Shown piece after piece: positions 18,162 to 26,193 of a stretch of DNA of 61,726 nucleotides (positions are counted from its first letter, which is position 1; each line of letters opens with the position of its first letter). The notes beneath the pieces were generated by a model. The model was not told the origin of the DNA. It saw only the letters and a list, made by a program, of their open reading frames with translations, and searched no databases. The position numbers were made by a program, and so were the translations under genes. The stretch comes from Myxococcales bacterium (GTDB taxonomy: Bacteria; Myxococcota; UBA727; JABDBI01): contig JAHFEG010000012.1 of assembly GCA_023248595.1 (NCBI GenBank), positions 1-61,726 on the forward strand, in the 5' to 3' direction.

Positions 18162-18178
18162 AAAAAGAGGAATTCGTC

Positions 18179-18433
18179 ATGGCACATAAAAAAGGGCAAG
18201 GATCAACTCGTAACGGGCGCGATTCAAATCCAAAATATTTAGGCGTCAAGCGCTCAGATGGCACTACCGTTTTGGCAGGTAACATTTTAGTGCGTCAGCG
18301 TGGCACCAAAATCCGACCTGGAAAAAACGTGGGGTGTGGCCGAGATCATACGCTTTTTGCATTGATCGCTGGTATTGTTAAGTTTGAACGTGGCAGCCAA
18401 GATCGCGTTACAGCTAGCGTCTATTCTGCTTAA
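18179..18433 (+). CDS. rpmA: 50S ribosomal protein bL27
   Basis: This protein reaches the peptidyl-transferase centre with its N-terminal tail, [39 protein letters not shown] is the conserved core. Length is 84. The start has AGAGGAAT upstream. Unlike Firmicutes bL27 there is no N-terminal cleaved extension. Confidence 0.97.
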   Translation: MAHKKGQGSTRNGRDSNPKYLGVKRSDGTTVLAGNILVRQRGTKIRPGKNVGCGRDHTLFALIAGIVKFERGSQDRVTASVYSA

Positions 18434-18452
18434 ATTAAGAATGGTTCTGACC

Positions 18453-18485
18453 CCACCTTTTTATCTTATGTATTTAAAAAGGTGG
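18453..18485. terminator. Dyad between convergent rpmA and marC genes
   Basis: CCACCTTTTTA (18453-18463) and TAAAAAGGTGG (18475-18485) form a perfect 11-bp stem with an 11-base loop. It spans the intergenic gap and the last codons of the MarC gene. There is no separate T-run on either side, but the A/T tracts are inside the stem. It may terminate both transcripts. Confidence 0.5.
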
Positions 18486-19095
18486 TAATGCCGCGCAGAA
18501 GCATTTTAATTGCAATCATGATACAAAGAAGACCCATCACTTGTTCGAGTATCCGTAAACCAATTTTTCCGATGGTTTTTGTCAGCAATGGGGTCATCAA
18601 AATAATGCCAGCCGCAGCCAACCAAGCTAGAAAAAGTGCAGGCAAGATCACGCCAGGATTAATTGATTCATGCGAATAGAGCATGATAGTTGCCAAGCAG
18701 GATGGCCCAGCAATTAAGGGAACAGCAATGGGAACAATAAAAGGTTCATGAAGACTTTTGTTCGCTTTTATATCTGCATGATGCGCAAAAAGTAGATTAA
18801 TGGCAAAAATAAAGAACACGAGGCCGCCGGTAATTTCAACAGCAGCTTGTGAAATGTCCAGCGCGTTTAAGAAAAATGTGCCGGCGCAATAAAAAAATAG
18901 CATCACAATTAAGGCAATCAACACTTCTCTTCTTAATATTTTATGCTGTTGCTTCACGTCAAAGTTTTGAATCAGCGCGCCAATGATTCCGGTATTTCCT
19001 AAGGGATCAAGGGTCATAAACAGAGGCAGTGCTTTTGCAAATACAAGTGCCCACAAAGCCCCATTGGCGAAGTTATCGAATAAAAAAAAATCCAT
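18466..19095 (-). CDS. MarC-family integral membrane protein (copy 1)
   Basis: MarC/UPF0056 proteins are six-segment inner-membrane proteins of unknown transport role. Visible family features are PLFMTLDPLGN near the N-terminus, ITGGLVFFIFAINLLF and PFIVPIAVPLIAGPSCLATIML. The ATG at 19093-19095 is preferred over the upstream GTG at 19104 because a G-rich ribosome-binding site lies just before it. It is directly downstream of a second MarC gene, so this is a tandem pair and possibly a heteromer. Confidence 0.85.
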   Translation of the reverse strand: MDFFLFDNFANGALWALVFAKALPLFMTLDPLGNTGIIGALIQNFDVKQQHKILRREVLIALIVMLFFYCAGTFFLNALDISQAAVEITGGLVFFIFAINLLFAHHADIKANKSLHEPFIVPIAVPLIAGPSCLATIMLYSHESINPGVILPALFLAWLAAAGIILMTPLLTKTIGKIGLRILEQVMGLLCIMIAIKMLLRGITTFLNT

Positions 19096-19096
19096 G

Positions 19097-19690
19097 CTAC
19101 CCACCCTGAGTTGAAATGAAGGAGCGCAAACCTTTCAGAAACATTTCAACTGCCATTAGAGTTAAAATAAGACCCATTAGCCGTTCCAAGGCATTTAAGG
19201 CCTTTTGGCTAATTTGTTTATGAAATTCAAAAGCAAACCAGAAAATGCTGGCTGAGAAAGTCCAGGCAATCAAGATTCCCATTAGAACCCTAAAAGGAGT
19301 TGCCTCATGGTAAGCATAAAACATGACAGTGGCCAAGATAGAAGGCCCCGCAATCATGGGAGTTGCAATGGGAACGATAAAAGGCTCGCCTTTATCGATT
19401 GCTCCGTAGAGGCGTTTTTCCTCTGGAAAAATCATTTTGATTGCGATTAAAAATAAAACCAGTCCTCCAGCAATTTGGACAGTCGCCGTATTGACATCAA
19501 GGCTATCGAGCAAAAAAGAACCGAAGTAATAGAAAAAAGTCATGATAACTAAAGCAGTTAGCATTTCACGCAGGATGACCCATCGTTGGCGTTTTAGAGG
19601 AATTTCCTTAATAAGGGCCAAAAAATCAGTGATTGTCCCTACGGAATCCATAATTAAAAACAAAGTAATTGAAATAGATAAAAGAGACAT
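19097..19690 (-). CDS. MarC-family integral membrane protein (copy 2)
   Basis: It is a paralogue of the next gene. FLIMDSVGTITDFLAL occupies the position of the PxGN motif of other MarC proteins and is altered (DSVGT), while IAGGLVLFLIAIKMIF and PFIVPIATPMIAGPSILATVM are kept. I prefer the ATG at 19690 with GAGG close upstream over the GTG at 19696. It reads into copy 1 with a 1-base gap. Six membrane segments are predicted by eye. Confidence 0.83.
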   Translation of the reverse strand: MSLLSISITLFLIMDSVGTITDFLALIKEIPLKRQRWVILREMLTALVIMTFFYYFGSFLLDSLDVNTATVQIAGGLVLFLIAIKMIFPEEKRLYGAIDKGEPFIVPIATPMIAGPSILATVMFYAYHEATPFRVLMGILIAWTFSASIFWFAFEFHKQISQKALNALERLMGLILTLMAVEMFLKGLRSFISTQGG

Positions 19691-19770
19691 TTGCACCTCA
19701 ATAGGGGTAGCCCATTCGAATTATATGATCATTATGATGACAACACAAAAAAAGGGAGAGGGATCCTAAG

Positions 19771-20286
19771 ATGGGTAGAAGTTTCCAGTCTGTAATAAGC
19801 GTGATTGCGCTGATCGTGATCGTTTTCATATTGGCTACTTATGAATTCCTTTTACCTGTCGGAGAGAATGGCCCATTGGCGACTAAGGTGCATTCCTTCG
19901 ATGGACAAACATGGACGCTGGAAAAATTGAAGGGCAAGCCAATGGTGGTTAATTTCTGGGCTACTTGGTGCCCATCCTGTATCGATGAATTGCCCGTTTT
20001 TAGCCAGCTTTCGCGAAAATATGCGAATCAAGCGCATTTTGTTGGACTGGTTGTTGATAGCCCCATGCTGCAAGTCGTAGAAATGGTTAAAAAATTTGCC
20101 ATCGCCTATCCGGTGGCGGCAGTTGGAATTGAAGTTTTAGAGGCCTGGAAAGCAAACTCTTTACCTACAACCTATGTATTAGATGCTAAAGGTAAGATTG
20201 TGTGGTCGCAGTTGGGTATCGTAAGCCAAAGAAGGCTAGAGAAAATTTTGGTGGAGCTGATCGGGATCGAACCGACGACCTCTTGA
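19771..20286 (+). CDS. Membrane-anchored TlpA/ResA-like thioredoxin
   Basis: This is a periplasmic thiol-disulphide oxidoreductase tethered by one N-terminal membrane segment (IALIVIVFILATYEFLL). The thioredoxin active site is FWATWCPSCIDELP (CxxC at about 70-73), and the cis-Pro region is NSLPTTYVLDAKGKIVW. The final 13 residues or so, ending VELIGIEPTTS, are encoded by the antisense strand of the 3' part of the tRNA-Ala gene. So either the tRNA gene supplies the real C-terminus and stop, or the original 3' end was lost. Substrate unknown (cytochrome c maturation or general reduction). Confidence 0.85.
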   Translation: MGRSFQSVISVIALIVIVFILATYEFLLPVGENGPLATKVHSFDGQTWTLEKLKGKPMVVNFWATWCPSCIDELPVFSQLSRKYANQAHFVGLVVDSPMLQVVEMVKKFAIAYPVAAVGIEVLEAWKANSLPTTYVLDAKGKIVWSQLGIVSQRRLEKILVELIGIEPTTS

Positions 20287-20324
20287 ATGCCATTCGAGCG
20301 CTCTCCCAGCTGAGCTACAGCCCC
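20249..20324 (-). tRNA. tRNA-Ala (GGC)
   Basis: A 76-base cloverleaf with encoded CCA reads from 20324 to 20249. The acceptor stem (GGGGCTG with CAGCTCC) has one G-T pair, and the T-loop is GGTTCGATCC. The seven-base anticodon loop ATGGCAT gives anticodon GGC. The anticodon stem has one C-A mismatch (C29-A41), where most tRNA-Ala have T-A. Its 3' half overlaps the convergent thioredoxin gene. Confidence 0.93.
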
Positions 20325-20411
20325 ACACAAGTGTTTTCTCTTATGCAATCTAAGATGGGCTGTAAAGGCAATTGATGCAATTTTATCAAAAAACAAAAGG
20401 CCATATCAATT

Positions 20412-21038
20412 TTAAGATTGCCTACTTAGTTCTCGATAAAGATAGATATAAGCAAATAAAGAAACTGGAACTGTCACTAATAATCCAATTCCGGTTAGAA
20501 TAAAACCAGCAATATTCATGAGAAATAGCAAAAGGAAGAAATTGAAAAGTTGCCATTTATAACCTCGAGTAAGCTTGGAGCTTGCCTTAAGAGCCTCGAT
20601 GGGTCCTAAATTTTTATCAATAATGAAAAGAGGATAAAAGCAAAATTGCACTGCCCAAATGATCCCTGGTACAAATAACAAAATAATTCCAATGGCTACG
20701 ATGAATCCATATAATAGATTCGCTGCCACAAACTGCAGTAAGAGGTTGCCATTTTTAAAAATATCCAAAATCTGGGCGCGGCGATGCAGTGATATTTCAA
20801 ATGCGATTTTATAAATTCCAAGCATTAATAGCGAGTTGAAAAATAGAACAGCAATATTCATTAAAATTACGGTGAAAGCAGAGGGTGTAAATGCCGTGAT
20901 TTTGGTCGTGATGAATCCTAAAAAATAGACTGCTACCATATAGCAGAGGAAGGCGGCGATCATGAGTACTATGTTGCTTTTATAAATTTCCCAGCTTTTA
21001 AGTAAAAGCTCTTTGCTTGGCGATATTTGATTATTCAT
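20412..21038 (-). CDS. Polytopic membrane protein, DUF975/YciC-like
   Basis: This 208-residue protein has about five or six hydrophobic segments and charged loops. The segment PGIIWAVQFCFYPLFIIDKN followed by GPIEALKASSKLTRGYKWQLF is typical of the broad DUF975 / GPDPase-membrane-domain group of unknown function. The gene stands alone between tRNA-Ala and a divergent exported protein. No function can be given. Confidence 0.65.
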   Translation of the reverse strand: MNNQISPSKELLLKSWEIYKSNIVLMIAAFLCYMVAVYFLGFITTKITAFTPSAFTVILMNIAVLFFNSLLMLGIYKIAFEISLHRRAQILDIFKNGNLLLQFVAANLLYGFIVAIGIILLFVPGIIWAVQFCFYPLFIIDKNLGPIEALKASSKLTRGYKWQLFNFFLLLFLMNIAGFILTGIGLLVTVPVSLFAYIYLYRELSRQS

Positions 21039-21128
21039 TATGAAATCCTTTATTTGTATTTATAGGATAATATAGAAAGCATCTAAATCCAAAATTTGTA
21101 TCAGTTGTTTAATGACGCTATATTTGTT

Positions 21129-21159
21129 TTGACTTTAGGGTGCCCCTCCTTGTTATAGT
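21129..21159 (+). promoter_or_regulatory. Candidate promoter for the exported Cys-rich protein at 21184
   Basis: TTGACT (21129-21134, 5/6 match) and TATAGT (21154-21159, 5/6) are separated by 19 bases, one or two longer than ideal. They lie just before a strong AGGAGG ribosome-binding site. Confidence 0.4.
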
Positions 21160-21183
21160 TGTGTGTCAAAAAGGAGGTTGAAA

Positions 21184-21627
21184 ATGAAATTTTTCTTATG
21201 GTCTTTAATGTTTTTGCTGGGTGGATATCACTCACCATCAGATTCTTCTGGGGTTTCTGTTGTGGGCCAGATCATCTCCCGTGATCACTTTTCTCTGAAC
21301 CAAGAAGTTTTGAATAAGAAATTTACTGACGGAACGCCTATCGAAGCGCGTGAAATTGTTGTCGATCCTGCCACCAAGCAAACGTTTCTTGTTGAAGAGG
21401 GGCATGTTCAAGAGACAAATGATTGTCGAATCAGAAGGACAGAATTGGTGCTAAGAGGAGCAGAGTTGAGACCGCTGCCGCCTGGATTGACAGAAACTTG
21501 CGTTGGAAAAGGCTGTTCTCATTGTGTTTTTAAAGAAAGGGGTGGCTGTAAATGTAAAAACAGCATTAATATTTGTGAACATACTATTAGCAGATACACG
21601 GACGAACTTGTTGATGCTGAGAGGTGA
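21184..21627 (+). CDS. Small exported protein with Cys-rich C-terminus
   Basis: Family not recognised. An AGGAGG site sits 7 bases before the ATG at 21184. The first 15 residues are hydrophobic (FFLWSLMFLLGGY) and fit a short signal. The mature protein of about 130 residues is polar, with a cluster of seven cysteines near the C-terminus (CVGKGCSHC, GGCKCKNSINIC), compatible with a small disulphide knot or metal site. It precedes the ABC exporter by 82 bases on the same strand, so secretion by that transporter is conceivable but unproven. Confidence 0.6.
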   Translation: MKFFLWSLMFLLGGYHSPSDSSGVSVVGQIISRDHFSLNQEVLNKKFTDGTPIEAREIVVDPATKQTFLVEEGHVQETNDCRIRRTELVLRGAELRPLPPGLTETCVGKGCSHCVFKERGGCKCKNSINICEHTISRYTDELVDAER

Positions 21628-21709
21628 GAGGGCTTTTCTATGCTTTTTCTTTAAAGCCTAGACAGGGTCACTTCTAGAGGTTACGAACATCTCAGAAAGT
21701 GAGCTTTAA

Positions 21710-23509
21710 ATGAGTATAAAGACAGCAATTGCGCAAGAGCCTGCTGGATTTCTCTTTCGTAAATTATGGCAGTATGCCGGTGAGTTTCGCAGTAAAATTG
21801 TGCAATATGTTTTGCTGTTTATTCTCGCTAATTGCATTATATTGGCATCTCCTCTCATATTTGGGACCATTATTGGTGAAATCCAGGTACGCGGTGTCAC
21901 ATCTGCGAATATTCTATTTTTGCTGTTGATGCTTAGTCTGCTTTTTTTTAAAGATTTTTTGTTTTGGCTGTTACATGGCCCAGCCCGTGTCATCGAGCGC
22001 TTAGTCGCTTTTTCTGCTTCCAATAATTATCGAAGACATTTATTGCAATGCGTGCTTGATTTAAGACTTGATTGGCATGGCACGCATGATTCTGGTGATA
22101 CGATCGATAAGGTGAATAAAGCAGGAGATAGTCTTTCAGAATTCAGTCAAAGCGTTTTTGAAATCATACAGGTGATTGTCAAATTGCTGGGTACATCAGC
22201 AGTTCTTTTTTGGTTCTCACCGTGGATTGGTAGTTTTGTATTTGTTTTTGTTATTTTTTCATTCGTTATCGTGTTTCAATTCGATAAGCGCTTGATACCG
22301 CAATATCGTGGCTTAAACGAATTTAGCAACAAGGCATCAGCAAGTGTCTTTGATGCATTGTCGAATATTACGACAATTAAAATTCTGCACATTGAAAAAC
22401 CTGTCCTCGAAGGAGTTATCTCGCGATTCAAAGTGTCCCACTCTTTATACCGCGCCAATGCTATTTTAAATGAATGGAAATGGTTTACCGGTATCATGCT
22501 TTTTCAATGTATCGCTTTTCTTCCGATTGCTTTACATTTTTACCATGGAGTTTTGGCTGGACAAGCGATTGATGTAGGGACAGTGTCGACACTCTACTTG
22601 TATTTGTCTGATTTAATCTTTTGTTTTTTTAGTTTCGGAAGTCGATACGAACAACTGACAATATTTAAAAATCGCATGGTGAATGCCGAGCCAATTGAGC
22701 AAGCGCATTTAGCTTTAGATATTATTGAACGACGACAAGCTTCGGGATGGCAGAGTTTAGCGATACGGCATCTGTCTTTTGGTTATGAAGGTTCTAATGA
22801 CGTTGCCAACTTAAATAAAATTTCATTAAAGATAAATCATGGCGAACGCATTGCGGTAATTGGTGAGTCAGGTTCGGGAAAAACGACATTTTTGAAGGTG
22901 CTCCATGGCATGTATCCTACAGCGCGAGGCTTGGTGAGCTTCGATGAAGAAAAATATTTTTTGACGTCCTTTGCGGATATGGATCTCAAAACGATGCTGG
23001 TTCCACAGGAGCCAGAAATATTTTCATCAACTATTCGTGAAAATATTACGCTGGGCATTGAGTACACAGAAGAACAAATCGTACATGCTGCACGTGTTGC
23101 GGGTTTTGATGCTGTGATTGCTCAACTTTCTAAAGGGCTCGAATCGGTAATTAATGAGAAGGGTGTTAATTTATCAGGAGGCCAGAAACAGCGATTAGCA
23201 CTCACGCGTGCATTGCTTTTTTCGGCGGACAAAGAATTGATATTATTAGACGAGTCGACGAGTTCAGTGGATCCGGAAAATGAACTCGAGATTTACAAAA
23301 AAATATGGAAAGCATTTCCGCAAAAAACCATCGTTGCTTCTATCCACAAAATGAATCTCTTAAAGCTTTTTGATCGTATCGTGATGTTTGACAAAGGGCG
23401 CATTGTTGATGAAGGCACTTTCGATGATTTGCTTAGGAGTAACATGTCTTTTCGAGCAGCGTGGAAAGAATTTGTGACAACAAATGAAGAATCAAAGATT
23501 GATATGTAG
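21710..23509 (+). CDS. ABC-type exporter, fused membrane and ATPase domains
   Basis: This is a half-transporter with an N-terminal six-helix exporter domain (about 1-320) and a C-terminal nucleotide-binding domain (about 345-599). Walker A is GESGSGKTT, the Q-loop is VPQEPEIFSSTIREN, the signature is LSGGQKQRL, Walker B is LILLDESTS and the switch His is in ASIHKM. It likely works as a homodimer exporting a lipid, drug or peptide. No peptidase domain is present. Substrate unknown. Confidence 0.9.
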   Translation: MSIKTAIAQEPAGFLFRKLWQYAGEFRSKIVQYVLLFILANCIILASPLIFGTIIGEIQVRGVTSANILFLLLMLSLLFFKDFLFWLLHGPARVIERLVAFSASNNYRRHLLQCVLDLRLDWHGTHDSGDTIDKVNKAGDSLSEFSQSVFEIIQVIVKLLGTSAVLFWFSPWIGSFVFVFVIFSFVIVFQFDKRLIPQYRGLNEFSNKASASVFDALSNITTIKILHIEKPVLEGVISRFKVSHSLYRANAILNEWKWFTGIMLFQCIAFLPIALHFYHGVLAGQAIDVGTVSTLYLYLSDLIFCFFSFGSRYEQLTIFKNRMVNAEPIEQAHLALDIIERRQASGWQSLAIRHLSFGYEGSNDVANLNKISLKINHGERIAVIGESGSGKTTFLKVLHGMYPTARGLVSFDEEKYFLTSFADMDLKTMLVPQEPEIFSSTIRENITLGIEYTEEQIVHAARVAGFDAVIAQLSKGLESVINEKGVNLSGGQKQRLALTRALLFSADKELILLDESTSSVDPENELEIYKKIWKAFPQKTIVASIHKMNLLKLFDRIVMFDKGRIVDEGTFDDLLRSNMSFRAAWKEFVTTNEESKIDM

Positions 23510-23511
23510 GC

Positions 23512-24579
23512 TTATTGCGCTGTACTCAAACCCTTTACCAGTCCAGGCATATGAAGGCAGCCAGCAAAGATCACAATTTCTGTTTCTAAAGGAAAGTTGC
23601 TCATGGCGATTTCAATATTTTCTACCCAGTATCGATTTCGTTCAGTCATAGCGACTAGATCCATAAATTTTTCGTAGCTAGCATTATTTGAAAGATCTTG
23701 GAGAGTTTCCTGTGCAAGCATTTTATTGGTTTTTGACAGGGGTGCATTCTTAATAGCAAGGAGTGCCATTCTATTGAAGAGCTTTATCCAACGATCATTA
23801 TCATTGTAAAAATGGCAACTTTTTAAGAATTGGAAACCGCCCGGCGGATTGCCGTCTTGCATGAGCTGCAAGGTTTGATCAATTTCCCGGATCATTTCTT
23901 TTTCATCTTTATCATTATTGTCCTTTTTTAGGTCGAACCATAGTCGTTGGTATGTGGGATTTTTCCAAAGGGCATAGATAAAGCCAGGCAAATCTTGTGG
24001 GCGAAGCATGTTTTTTTGAAACCATTGCACTTTTGCAACCAAATCAGTGGCAGCAAAAATAAGGTCATTTTCAAGGCCAAAAAGCCAAGGATGTGGCTCT
24101 TGTCCACGTAAGTAGTCAGTGAATGTCAATTTTTGTATTTCAGAGTGACCAATTCCTTCCAGGAAGAACGCCATAGGTTTGTCTTTAGATTGGTTATGAA
24201 TTTGGGTAATTAAATTTGTAAGCATACTTCTAAACAGTGGATTGAGATGTCGGTCAGCAATAAGAATAAAAGGTCTTCCTGCCAAATATAGCTTTGACAC
24301 GTTGCTCTCAAAGAGTGATTCTCCCAATCCCTGTTTTAAAAAAGCATCTAAAGAGGAGGAAAATTCAGATACCTGCTTGGCCGATCCTGAAGTAATACTT
24401 TTTGACCAAAACATTGCTTCATTGGAAATGGTTGGATTGCAAGAAATGTTTTCTAGGACACCATTTTGGGAAGCATGTGCCCAAGAAGCGTTAGTATGTG
24501 TAAAAATACAGGCAAAAAAAATAAAGATGCGCAAGGTTAGCAATAACATTTTGGGCCGTTTTTGATTAAGAAAATTCAA
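23512..24579 (-). CDS. Exported protein, possibly TraB/GumN-like
   Basis: The N-terminus (LLLTLRIFIFFACIFTHTNASWA) is a signal peptide, and the ATG at residue 11 is an alternative start. RPFILIADRH near 100 and the C-terminal IFAGCLHMPGLVKGL recall the ends of the TraB/TIKI/GumN erythromycin-esterase-like fold (typically GxxH...G), but this is a weak resemblance. The middle of the protein is helical and Asp/Lys-rich. It is convergent with the ABC exporter, with stops 2 bases apart. Confidence 0.5.
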   Translation of the reverse strand: MNFLNQKRPKMLLLTLRIFIFFACIFTHTNASWAHASQNGVLENISCNPTISNEAMFWSKSITSGSAKQVSEFSSSLDAFLKQGLGESLFESNVSKLYLAGRPFILIADRHLNPLFRSMLTNLITQIHNQSKDKPMAFFLEGIGHSEIQKLTFTDYLRGQEPHPWLFGLENDLIFAATDLVAKVQWFQKNMLRPQDLPGFIYALWKNPTYQRLWFDLKKDNNDKDEKEMIREIDQTLQLMQDGNPPGGFQFLKSCHFYNDNDRWIKLFNRMALLAIKNAPLSKTNKMLAQETLQDLSNNASYEKFMDLVAMTERNRYWVENIEIAMSNFPLETEIVIFAGCLHMPGLVKGLSTAQ

Positions 24580-24606
24580 ACGAAATCAATTAATAAGGGT
24601 GAATGT

Positions 24607-24683
24607 TGGTGCGCCCGACACGATTCGAACGTGTGACCCCCAGATTCGTAGTCTGATGCTCTATCCAGCTGAGCTACGGGCGC
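24607..24683 (-). tRNA. tRNA-Arg (ACG)
   Basis: A 77-base cloverleaf with encoded CCA. The acceptor GCGCCCG pairs fully with CGGGCGC. The anticodon loop CTACGAA gives ACG (wobble A is normally edited to inosine by TadA). The T-loop is GTTCGAATC. It marks the left edge of the exported eukaryote-like protein island. Confidence 0.95.
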
Positions 24684-25018
24684 TTAGTTGGACTGGTGTA
24701 TAGCATAGCCGACGGAAAAGACAATGTTAGAAAATGAGAAATGAGCTCAAGTAATTTTAACAACCAGGGCAATTGGCGCCAAGGTAGTTACACATATTGC
24801 AAACAAAGGGAATTGTTTGTGCTGCATCGTAGACCGTTACAGTAATGCACCCCAAGATTCGATGGCAGCTGTCAGCCCGCTCTTTTTGGGGCAGTCGTCG
24901 ATGATATTTTCCTGAATTTTAAACTCCTTGCGCGTATTGAGATTTTAGATTTGGATGAAAGTGAACTAGCTGAGTTTGGACATTGACTTAGAGAGGTAGC
25001 GGGTTTAGCGGTGCCACC
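24684..25018. other. Gene-poor stretch with coding remnants
   Basis: There is no intact gene. On the minus strand, 24747-24881 holds a decayed copy of the repeat protein at 29190. On the plus strand, the frame ending at the TGA at 24984-24986 is open for about 45 codons and ends in LDLDESELAEFGH, which looks like the tail of a lost protein. No ribosome-binding site lies at a normal distance from the next start (25019). Confidence 0.4.
24747..24881 (-). pseudogene. Fragment of the 29190-type repeat protein
   Basis: Reading the minus strand gives LTAAIESWG at 24852-24875, matching LTAAVESWVL in the protein at 29190-29807. The DNA (CCAAGATTCGATGGCAGCTG) is close to the corresponding stretch at 29288. 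A TAA follows three codons later, and the remaining sequence only loosely resembles the membrane-like tail. It is probably a degenerate duplicate. Confidence 0.4.
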
Positions 25019-26119
25019 ATGGTGTCTTTCAAATCTATACTTATCATTATTTTACTTTCTTGTTCAGCTTGGCCCCATGCTGCGCAAGTGACTCCCACCG
25101 AGAATTTCATTGCTTACTTAAGTGAGTTGCTGGAGCAAAATGTTGTCGGCGATGATGAGCTGGCAGCTTTGATCGAAGCTGCAGAGCAAAACCAAGTGGT
25201 CAATCCCATCAGTGAGAAAAAAGCGCAGACTTTGCTTGCGCTACATTTTGCGCACCAGGCATTTGCCGGTATTCTCGATGGCGTTGTTGCGACTGAGGTT
25301 GGCGCCTGGGCGCGCGCGCACGTGAAAGAGCAAGAGCGTGTTCGTCATAAGCGCGCCGAGAAAGATGAAGATACCGAGTTTCCTTGGACGCAACTGCCGG
25401 TGGTGCTTGCAGTAGGGGACTTCCATGCTTGTGCTATTGATGCTGATGACCATGTTGTTTGCTGGGGAAAAGATTCTGATGGTCAGCGTACAGTTCCGTC
25501 GGACTTGGGGCGAGTCCAGGCAGTTGCAGCCGGTCTTTCGCATACCTGTGCCCTGAAAGCTGATGACCATGTTGTTTGCTGGGGAAAAGATTCTGATGGT
25601 CAGCGTACAGTTCCATCGGATTTGGGCTCCGTCCAAGCAGTTGCCACTGGTAATTGGCATACCTGTGCCGTGAAAGCCAACGCTTACCTGGCTTGCTGGG
25701 GAGACTATGGTTCTGGTCAAACCGCTGTCCCATCAGATTTGGGCCCCGTCCAAGCAGTTGCCACCGGTGGTATGCATACCTGTGTCGTGAAGAAAGCCGG
25801 TGCTACCGTGGCCTGTTGGGGAGACAATGGTTCTGGCCAAACCGCGGTCCCATCAGATTTGGGCCCCGTCCGATCAGTTGCCGCGGGTAATAGGTATACC
25901 TGTGCTGTAAAAGCCGATTTTACCGCGAGCTGTTGGGGGGAGGACTGCTTTGGTCAAAGCACAGTCCCGTCGGAGTTGGGCCTAGTCCAATCAATTGTAG
26001 CGGGTGAGACGAATACGTGTGCCCTAAAGATAAATAATGAAGTAGTCTGCTGGGGTAGAGATTTCCCAGATAAAATTACACCTCCGCTAGGTCTGAAAGT
26101 CAAACGGATTGGAACCTGA
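25019..26119 (+). CDS. Exported RCC1-repeat (beta-propeller) protein
   Basis: A signal peptide (SILIIILLSCSAWPHAAQ) is followed by a helical region of about 100 residues and then about six RCC1-type repeats of 39 residues. Each has the form HTCALKADDHVVCWG...GQ...VPSDLG.VQAVAAG. The Cys pairs in each repeat (TCAL, VCWG) are typical of bacterial RCC1 proteins that are exported and disulphide-bonded. Repeats 1 and 2 are nearly identical at DNA level (117-base period from 25442), so expansion is recent. RCC1 propellers bind proteins; in intracellular bacteria some are host-directed effectors. No function can be assigned. Confidence 0.85.
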   Translation: MVSFKSILIIILLSCSAWPHAAQVTPTENFIAYLSELLEQNVVGDDELAALIEAAEQNQVVNPISEKKAQTLLALHFAHQAFAGILDGVVATEVGAWARAHVKEQERVRHKRAEKDEDTEFPWTQLPVVLAVGDFHACAIDADDHVVCWGKDSDGQRTVPSDLGRVQAVAAGLSHTCALKADDHVVCWGKDSDGQRTVPSDLGSVQAVATGNWHTCAVKANAYLACWGDYGSGQTAVPSDLGPVQAVATGGMHTCVVKKAGATVACWGDNGSGQTAVPSDLGPVRSVAAGNRYTCAVKADFTASCWGEDCFGQSTVPSELGLVQSIVAGETNTCALKINNEVVCWGRDFPDKITPPLGLKVKRIGT

Positions 26120-26147
26120 GTTTAAGACAAGAAATCTTGTTTTAAAC
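26120..26147. terminator. Hairpin between convergent RCC1 and OTU-SET genes
   Basis: GTTTAAGACAAGA (26120-26132) and TCTTGTTTTAAAC (26135-26147) form a 13-bp stem with one wobble, directly after the RCC1 stop codon. The outer arms supply T and A tracts in both directions, so it probably serves as a bidirectional terminator. Confidence 0.6.
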
Positions 26148-26193
26148 GCTGTTGGCGCCAAAAAACCAATGCCATATCAGAAAATTAAGGATG

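Noticed and set aside
20172-20396. Minus-strand frame reading AVAQLGERSNGIQEVVGS
   Set aside because: It is the translation of tRNA-Ala and flanking sequence, a well-known false protein.
25013-25022. GCCACCATGG, a perfect eukaryotic Kozak context at the RCC1 start
   Set aside because: Most likely chance; a single ten-base match with no other eukaryotic feature such as introns. It is only notable because no bacterial ribosome-binding site is nearby.
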